Shown one piece after another: positions 58,756 to 64,000 of a stretch of DNA of 64,000 nt (position 1 is the first letter of the stretch; every line of letters starts with the position of its first letter). Origin of the DNA: Rhodovastum sp963804495 (GTDB taxonomy: Bacteria; Pseudomonadota; Alphaproteobacteria; Acetobacterales; Acetobacteraceae); NCBI GenBank assembly GCA_963804495.1, contig CAWDQN010000005.1:372001-436000 (forward strand), given 5' to 3'. The notes under the pieces are model-generated. The model did not search any database and was not told where the DNA came from. It saw nothing but the letters and a program-made list of their open reading frames with translations. Made by a program: the position numbers and the translations under genes.

Positions 58756-59535
58756 ATGCACTGGCTGACCGACCCGCAGATCTGGGCCAGCCTGGTCACG
58801 CTGACCGCGATGGAAATCGTGCTCGGCATCGACAACCTGATTTTCATCGCTCTCATCGCCGGCAGGCTGCCGCGGGAGCGTGCCAATACCGCCCGCCGGC
58901 TTGGACTGCTGCTGGCGCTTGGCCTGCGGCTGGCGCTGCTGTCGGTGATCACGCTGATTATGCGGATGACCGTCCCGGTGCTGGTGGCCTTCGGCCAGGG
59001 GTTTTCCTGGCGCGACATCATCCTCATCTGCGGCGGGATTTTCCTGGTTTACAAGGGCACCGGCGAGATCCACGAACGTATCGAGGGCGACCCGGACCAT
59101 CGTGCGCACAGCGCCCGGCCGGTGAGTTTCACCGCGACGGTGGCGCAGATCGTGCTGATCGACATCGTGTTCTCGCTGGACAGCGTGATCACCGCGGTCG
59201 GCATGGCCAGTCAGCTTGGCGTGATGATGGCGGCGGTGACGATTTCCGTGGGGGTCATGATGGTGGCATCCGGGCCGGTGGCCGGGTTCATCAATCGCCA
59301 CCCGACGGTGAAGATGCTGGCGCTGAGCTTTCTGCTGCTCATCGGCGTGATGCTGGTGGCTGACGGGTTCGGAGCGCATTTGCCGCGTGGCTACGTCTAT
59401 GCCGCGATCGCATTCTCGGCCTTCGTCGAGTCGCTGAACCAGGTGGCCAGCGCGAGGCGGCGGCGGTTGAAGCAAGGCCAGGGCTCTGCCCTGGACCCGC
59501 CGGCGGGCAGTGGCCCACTGGACCCCAATCCTTAA
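58756..59535 (+). CDS. TerC family integral membrane protein (259 aa)
   Basis: About seven helices with the two family motifs TAMEIVLGIDNLIFIALIAG and IVLIDIVFSLDSVITAVGMA, whose acidic residues are implicated in metal handling. TerC relatives include manganese exporters. The last ~22 residues (LKQGQGSALDPPAGSGPLDP...) are translated from a REP-like element, so the native protein probably ended near RRRRL. Confidence 0.9.
   Translation: MHWLTDPQIWASLVTLTAMEIVLGIDNLIFIALIAGRLPRERANTARRLGLLLALGLRLALLSVITLIMRMTVPVLVAFGQGFSWRDIILICGGIFLVYKGTGEIHERIEGDPDHRAHSARPVSFTATVAQIVLIDIVFSLDSVITAVGMASQLGVMMAAVTISVGVMMVASGPVAGFINRHPTVKMLALSFLLLIGVMLVADGFGAHLPRGYVYAAIAFSAFVESLNQVASARRRRLKQGQGSALDPPAGSGPLDPNP
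59471..59533. repeat. REP-like palindromic element, copy 7
   Basis: AGCAAGGCCAGGGCTCTGCC, then CTGGACCCGCCGGCGGG and CACTGGACCCC. It lies within the 3' end of the TerC gene and gives almost the same peptide tail as copy 1 gives the FAD oxidoreductase. Confidence 0.8.
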
Positions 59536-60282
59536 AGTATCTCGCCGGCCACCCGCCCTGAATGAAGCCGTTGGGCCGGCGCGGACCTGGGTAGGCTGGC
59601 GTGGCCGTCGGTAAAGAGGTCGATCTTTTTTGGTGCCGCAGACCCCGTGCTCAACGTGGCTGCGGGCGCACATTTCACTGTGCAGCAGATCACTGTGCAG
59701 CCGCGACGATGAAGCCTGCGACCATGGCGGCGAATTGGTCCCATCCGCGCATGGTCTTGGGTCCGGGTGGCTTGTAGGTGCAGCTCCATCCGCCGCGGCA
59801 GGCCGACCATGGCCGTCTTGGACATTCGCCCGGCATCCTCAATTCTGGGGTTCATTCTGGCGCATGGCGTCACTTTTCAATGCCCTGCAGACTTTCTCGA
59901 TCCGCCAATGTCTCGCTGGCGATGGCGATCTGCGGATGGATGAAAAACCGGGCAGAAACGCCGGCCCCAGCCGGCCCCAAGCCGCGCGACACCGCGACAG
60001 GCTTGCGGATGACCAGCGACCCGGTCTCCATCTCCCTCGAACTGATCGCCGCGGTCCGCCGCCACGTACGTCTGATCACCCGCCTGCGGCTTGGTGCCAA
60101 CCTGTTCGCGCCGGCCCCGTCCCGCCGCCCCGGCGAGCGCGGCCGGCGAACTCTGAAAGGCAAGCCTCTGCCGAAGCTCAGCGCCGTGGCGGAGATCCTG
60201 GGCTGCTTCGTCGCGCGCTGACACGTCGGGAATACGTTTCAGGAAGTCCGCCGCCATCTCGGCGTCGAGACCGTGCCGGGTG
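59536..60282. other. Gene-free interval with transposase debris
   Basis: 747 bases between terC and bioD. On the minus strand, 59806-59705 reads as a transposase-like end (YKPPGPKTMRGWDQFAAMVAG). On the plus strand a different transposase fragment is seen near 60000-60221. No intact gene, terminal repeats or clear target duplications could be identified. Confidence 0.5.
60003..60221 (+). pseudogene. Transposase fragment (IS701/DDE-type C-terminal region)
   Basis: The frame LIAAVRRHVRLITRLRLGANLFAPAPSRRPGERGRRTLKGKPLPKLSAV resembles the conserved TRLRLDAxLxxPAPPRRPGxxGRPRxKGxxLPxL segment of IS701-like DDE transposases. Upstream and downstream parts are missing, so it is a remnant. Confidence 0.55.
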
Positions 60283-60960
60283 TCACAGCATCCCGGCCAA
60301 CCCGTCGAACACCGCCTCCGCTTCCGCAGCAGCGTTGTGCCGCGGCAATGCCAGCACCGCCGGCACCGGGGCGAACCGGGCGACCGTCGCGACGGTGTCG
60401 GACAGCGTGACACTGCTGCCCGGTGTCTCGCTGACCACCAGCGCCACCACCACGACACCCTTTCGGACCAGCACATCCAGCGCCGTCAGTGTGTGACTGA
60501 TGGCGCCAAGATAACTGCCGCAAACCAGTATCGCCGGCAGGTTCAGCGCGCCCATCCACGCCAGCACCGTGTGCCGGTCGTCCAGCGGCACCATTACGCC
60601 GCCGACACCCTCGATCAGCACCACTTCGTCCGGCGCGGCCAACCGCTCCCGGCAGAATCCGATCAGCGAGTCAACGTCCACACGGCGGTGTTCCAGCCGC
60701 GCGGCCATGTCCGGCGACAGCGGCGCCCGCAAGCGGCAGGGCGCGATCTCCGCGATCGCCGCCGGGGTCACCGTGCGGCCGAGGGCCGCCAGCAGGAGGC
60801 CGGGATCGCTGCCGGCCGCCTGCGCGGGATCGAAACCGCTGACCACCGGCTTCAGTGCGGCGACCTTGCGCCCCGCCCGGCGCAGCGCCCGCACCAACCC
60901 AGCCGCCACGAAGGTTTTTCCCACACCGGTCCCGGTGGCGGTGATGAACACGCCGCTCAT
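60283..60960 (-). CDS. bioD: Dethiobiotin synthetase BioD (225 aa)
   Basis: ATP-dependent carboxylation of 7,8-diaminopelargonate to dethiobiotin. The P-loop is TATGTGVGKTFVAAGLV at residues 7-23; LKPVVSGFDP and VVLIEGVGGVMVPLDD are the substrate and Mg-binding motifs. The ATG at 60960 overlaps the bioF stop (ATGA), fixing the start. Confidence 0.94.
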   Translation of the reverse strand: MSGVFITATGTGVGKTFVAAGLVRALRRAGRKVAALKPVVSGFDPAQAAGSDPGLLLAALGRTVTPAAIAEIAPCRLRAPLSPDMAARLEHRRVDVDSLIGFCRERLAAPDEVVLIEGVGGVMVPLDDRHTVLAWMGALNLPAILVCGSYLGAISHTLTALDVLVRKGVVVVALVVSETPGSSVTLSDTVATVARFAPVPAVLALPRHNAAAEAEAVFDGLAGML

Positions 60961-62117
60961 GCCGGGCGCCCCATGAAGTGCGCGCGCACCAGCCCGGCGA
61001 GCCGGGTGATCGCCGCGTCCGCGTGTTGGGCGGTGAAGGTGAAGCGTAGCCGCGACGTGCCGTCCGGCACCGTCGGCGGGCGGATGGCGGACACCAGAAA
61101 ACCGGCATCGGCCAGCAAGGCGGAGGCCCGCAGCGCCGCCTCCACCTCGCCTAGGATCAGCGGCACGATTGGGCTGACGGCCTCGGGCAGCCCGACCAGG
61201 GTCGTGAACAGGCGCGCCTTTTGCACCGGCAATGCGGCGTAGCTGGGTTCCGCGGCGATCAGGTCCAGCGCCGCGATGGCGGCGGCGACCGTCCCGGGCG
61301 GCAGGCCGGTCGCATAAATGAAGGTCCTCGCGCGCGTCCGGATCAGCTCGATCACCGGCCGCGACGCACAAAGATAGCCGCCATAGCCGCCGATCGCCTT
61401 GGACAGCGTGCCCATCTGCAACGGTACCAGGGCGGGACGCTCACCAGCATGCACGGCGCCCCGGCCATCGCCGAGCACGCCGATGCCATGCGCATCGTCG
61501 GTCATCAGCCAGGAATCGTGCCGCCCGGCCAGCGCCGCCAGATCGTGCAGCGGGGCCAGATCGCCATCCATCGAGAACACGCTGTCGGTCAGAATCAGTG
61601 CGTGCCGGTGCGCCGCCCGGGCGCCGGCCAGAAGTTGCTCCGCGTGCGCCACGTCGTTGTGCCGGAAAGGCCGGACAGTGGCGCCAGCGAGCCGGGCACC
61701 GCTCCAGATGCAAGCATGCGCCAGTTCATCCACCAGCAGCAGGTCTTCCTTGCCCGCGAGAGCGGGAATGATGCCGGTATTGGCCAGGTATCCGGAGCCG
61801 AACACGCAGGCCGCCTCGGTGCCTTTCAGCCGGGCCAGGCGTTCTTCCAGCGCCACATACAGCGGGTGATTGCCGGTCACCAAACGCGAGCCGCCGGCCC
61901 CCACGCCGAACTGCCGCGTTGCTTCGATCGCGGCGGCCACCACCGCCGGATGCATGCTCAGGTTGAGGTAGTCGTTGCAGCAGAACGAGAGCATACGGCG
62001 GCCGTCGCGCTGCACCCAGGGCCCATCCAGACGCGTCGTTGCGGCCAGGGTCCGGCGCAGGCCCTTGCGCTCCAAACTGGCCAGCTTGGCGCGGGCGAAG
62101 GCATCCAGCGAATCCAT
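60957..62117 (-). CDS. bioF: 8-amino-7-oxononanoate synthase BioF (386 aa)
   Basis: PLP enzyme condensing pimeloyl-ACP/CoA with alanine. FCCNDYLNLSMHPAVVAAA, GSRLVTGNHPLYVALEERLA, DDAHGIGVLGDGRG and the PLP Lys in MGTLSKAIGGYGGY are all present. Length is standard. It is divergent from bioB; 117 bases separate the two starts. Confidence 0.95.
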   Translation of the reverse strand: MDSLDAFARAKLASLERKGLRRTLAATTRLDGPWVQRDGRRMLSFCCNDYLNLSMHPAVVAAAIEATRQFGVGAGGSRLVTGNHPLYVALEERLARLKGTEAACVFGSGYLANTGIIPALAGKEDLLLVDELAHACIWSGARLAGATVRPFRHNDVAHAEQLLAGARAAHRHALILTDSVFSMDGDLAPLHDLAALAGRHDSWLMTDDAHGIGVLGDGRGAVHAGERPALVPLQMGTLSKAIGGYGGYLCASRPVIELIRTRARTFIYATGLPPGTVAAAIAALDLIAAEPSYAALPVQKARLFTTLVGLPEAVSPIVPLILGEVEAALRASALLADAGFLVSAIRPPTVPDGTSRLRFTFTAQHADAAITRLAGLVRAHFMGRPA

Positions 62118-62234
62118 ACGGCAAACTCCGGAGACGGCGAGGTTGTGGGTGAAAATGCGCCAGAATACACTGGCCAGCCAAATTCACCCGGCGCGGAACC
62201 ACGTTGCCGGGCGTTTGCCAGGAAGGATGATTGC
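62118..62234. promoter_or_regulatory. Divergent bioF/bioB promoter region
   Basis: Rightward, TTGTGG (near 62132) and TACACT (17-bp spacing) form a plausible sigma-70 promoter for bioB. GGAAGGA precedes the bioB ATG by seven bases. No TTATAGATAA-type BioR site and no obvious BirA operator were found. Confidence 0.35.
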
Positions 62235-63224
62235 ATGTCTACGAGCGCACTCCCCCGCAACGCGGCGCGTCCGGATGACGGCCTGCGCCACGACTGGACG
62301 CGGGCGGACGTGCGCGCGTTGATCGACCTGCCCTTTCCCGACCTGCTGTTTCGCGCGCAGACGGTGCACCGGCAGAATTTCGACCCGTGTGCGGTGCAGA
62401 TGTCGGCATTGATTTCCATCAAGACCGGCGGCTGTCCGGAAGACTGCGCCTATTGTCCGCAAAGCGTGCACCAGGATTGTTCGGTGGCCGCCACCCGGCT
62501 GATGCGGGTGGAAACGGTGCTGGAGGAGGCGCGTGCCGCCCGCGCCGGCGGGGCAACCCGGTTCTGCATGGGCGCGGCCTGGCGCTCGCCCAAGGACCGC
62601 GATCTGGATGAGATCTGCGCCATCGTGGACGGCGTGAAGGCGCTTGGGCTGGAAACCTGCGCCACCCTCGGCATGCTCACCCGGGCGCAGGCGGTGCGGT
62701 TGAAGAACGCCGGCCTGGACTACTACAACCATAATCTCGATACGTCGCCTGAGCATTACGGCAATATCATCACCACGCGCACCTACCAGGACCGGCTGGA
62801 CACGCTGGAGCATGTGCGCGAGGCCGGCCTGCATGTGTGCTGCGGCGGCATCATCGGCCTGGGCGAGGATGCGGACGACCGCGCCGGCCTGCTGGTCGCC
62901 CTGGCCACGCTGCCGCAGCATCCCGAGAGCGTGCCGATCAACCTGCTGGTGCGCGTCGCCGGAACGAAGCTGGCCGAAGGCGATGGCGTGGACCCGATTA
63001 CCTTCGTGCGGATCATCGCCGCCGCGCGCATCATTATGCCGCGCTCGTTCGTGCGTCTGGCCGCCGGGCGGGAGGATATGACCGACGAGATGCACGCGCT
63101 GTGCTTTCTGGCCGGCGTAAACTCGATCTTTTACGGTGAGCGGCTGCTGACCGCGGCGAATGCGGCGGTCAGCCGCGACGTTTCGCTGCTGAGCCGTCTC
63201 GGCATGGCGGCGATGCGGTTCTGA
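62235..63224 (+). CDS. bioB: Biotin synthase BioB (329 aa)
   Basis: Radical SAM enzyme inserting sulfur into dethiobiotin. The SAM cluster motif is GGCPEDCAYCPQS (CX3CX2C) near residue 75; FCMGAAWRSPKDRD, YYNHNLDTSPEHY and CCGGIIGLGE carry the [2Fe-2S] and substrate residues. The C-terminus GVNSIFYGERLLTAAN is conserved. bioA follows 9 bases later. Confidence 0.95.
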   Translation: MSTSALPRNAARPDDGLRHDWTRADVRALIDLPFPDLLFRAQTVHRQNFDPCAVQMSALISIKTGGCPEDCAYCPQSVHQDCSVAATRLMRVETVLEEARAARAGGATRFCMGAAWRSPKDRDLDEICAIVDGVKALGLETCATLGMLTRAQAVRLKNAGLDYYNHNLDTSPEHYGNIITTRTYQDRLDTLEHVREAGLHVCCGGIIGLGEDADDRAGLLVALATLPQHPESVPINLLVRVAGTKLAEGDGVDPITFVRIIAAARIIMPRSFVRLAAGREDMTDEMHALCFLAGVNSIFYGERLLTAANAAVSRDVSLLSRLGMAAMRF

Positions 63225-63233
63225 TCGCCCGCC

Positions 63234-64000
63234 ATGGCGGTTCCCCCGCCCGGATGGTACAAGTTCGGGCCTGCACCATGTCTGGCTTCCGTATACGCAG
63301 ATGAAAACGGCGGCGCCGCCGCTGCCGGTGGTGCGCACCCACGGCTCGCGCATCGTGCTGGCGGACGGGCGCGAACTGGTCGATGGCATCGCATCGTGGT
63401 GGACCGCCTGCCATGGCTACAATCACCCGGCGATCCGCGATGCCGTGCGGGCGCAGCTCGATGCCATGCCGCATGTCATGTTTGGCGGGCTGGTGCATGA
63501 ATCGGCCCTGACGCTGGCCCGCCGGCTGACCGCGCTGCTGCCGGTCGGACTTGACCGGGTTTTCTTCACCGATTCCGGCTCGGTCGCCGTCGAGGTGGCG
63601 ATGAAGATGGCCGTGCAGTACTGGCTCAATCACGGCGAGCGCGGCCGGACGAAGGTGCTCGCCTTCGCCGGTGGCTATCACGGCGACACCTTCGCCACGA
63701 TGGCAGTCTGCGACCCGGATGAAGGCATGCACAGCCTGTTCGCCGGCGTGCTGCCGCCGCAGCCGGTGATCGCCTTGCCACGCCCCGGCGACAGTGTTGC
63801 GGCCTTTGACCGATTCCTGGAACAGCACGCCGGCACGCTGGCCGCGATCCTGGTGGAGCCGCTGGTGCAGGGAGCCGGCGGCATGTTGTTCCATGACGCG
63901 GCGGTGCTGCGCCACCTGCGGCAGGCGGCCGATCGGTATGGCTTGCTGCTCATCTTCGATGAAATCTTCACCGGTTTCGGCCGCACCGGTACGATGTTCG
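63234..64000 (+). CDS. bioA: Adenosylmethionine-8-amino-7-oxononanoate aminotransferase BioA, 5' part, with apparent frameshift
   Basis: The ATG at 63234, 9 bases after bioB, opens MAVPPPGWYKFG, which fits the start of alphaproteobacterial BioA. The frame then changes at GGGCCTG (63267-63273): removing one G yields GLHHVWLPYTQMKTAAPPLPVV, the conserved BioA N-terminus. Downstream DGIASWWTACHGYNHPAIRDA, FFTDSGSVAVEVAMKMAVQYW, GGYHGDTFATMAVCD and LLLIFDEIFTGFGRTG (PLP-binding Asp) are intact to the window end. If the extra G is real, translation could begin only at ATG 63301, losing the substrate-binding WLPYTQ segment. Confidence 0.85.

Noticed and set aside
62118..62234. BioR or BirA operator between bioF and bioB
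   Set aside because: No TTATAGATAA-like or BirA-like palindrome is visible in the 117-base gap.

Overview
The window is a 64 kb, very GC-rich, densely coding bacterial chromosome segment. The gene families point to an alphaproteobacterium: MltA next to a Tim44-like protein, a SAM-II riboswitch ahead of metZ, a ChpT-type histidine phosphotransferase, DUF2125, and a TSPPY DNA methylase. A pair of bacteriochlorophyll antenna genes together with hpnN, ipdC and paaK suggests a photosynthetic member of the Acetobacteraceae (a Rhodopila/Acidiphilium-like acidophile). The family-level placement is inference; no rRNA is present.

Layout. 1-2.2 kb: end of a type III polyketide synthase, a methyltransferase and an FAD oxygenase, a probable phenolic-lipid operon. 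2.2-14 kb: housekeeping genes (Fe-S reductase subunit, orphan DNA methylase, mltA with a Tim44-like gene, secB, paaK/paaI, TauE/SafE, amidase, sufE, gshB, ACT protein, DUF2125). 14-17.9 kb: ftsE-ftsX-ydcF-like-plsC chained by 4-base stop/start overlaps, a zinc-ribbon gene and tRNA-Gly(CCC). 18-24 kb: SAM-II riboswitch with metZ, then apaG, folE, an old yellow enzyme and a GT39 glycosyltransferase. 23.4-26.9 kb: a sugar-acid catabolic trio (dehydratase, SDR, FAH hydrolase). 27-35.9 kb: ipdC, then a Liv ABC transporter with a fused LivM-LivG and two paralogous binding proteins. 36-39.7 kb: a ThDP enzyme and TRAP permeases without a binding protein. 39.7-43.4 kb: antenna genes pufB/pufA behind tandem PpsR/CrtJ-type sites, then hpnN. 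43.4-46.8 kb: copper chaperone pair, an unrecognised secreted protein and a PAP2 phosphatase. 46.9-52.4 kb: chemotaxis operon cheA-cheW-cheY-cheB-cheR. 52.6-57.3 kb: two near-identical copies of a histidine phosphotransferase module flanking dispersed repeats and an intact IS1380-family element; one copy is fused to a membrane segment and a RodZ-like domain. 57.5-64 kb: moaA, terC, transposase debris, and biotin genes bioFD (minus) divergent from bioBA (plus, running off the window).

What stands out. (1) A histidine phosphotransferase joined to a RodZ/DUF4115-type tail, in a recent segmental duplication. (2) Antenna genes isolated from any reaction-centre genes, with two TGT-N12-ACA-type palindromes 8 bp apart upstream. 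(3) Two dispersed palindromic repeat families; one supplies the last ~20 residues of two unrelated proteins. (4) Single-base frameshifts at short homopolymers in four otherwise well-preserved genes (cheA, the long phosphotransferase copy, a small coiled-coil membrane protein, bioA). These may be assembly errors or real decay, and raw reads would decide. No CRISPR array, prophage or restriction endonuclease was seen.
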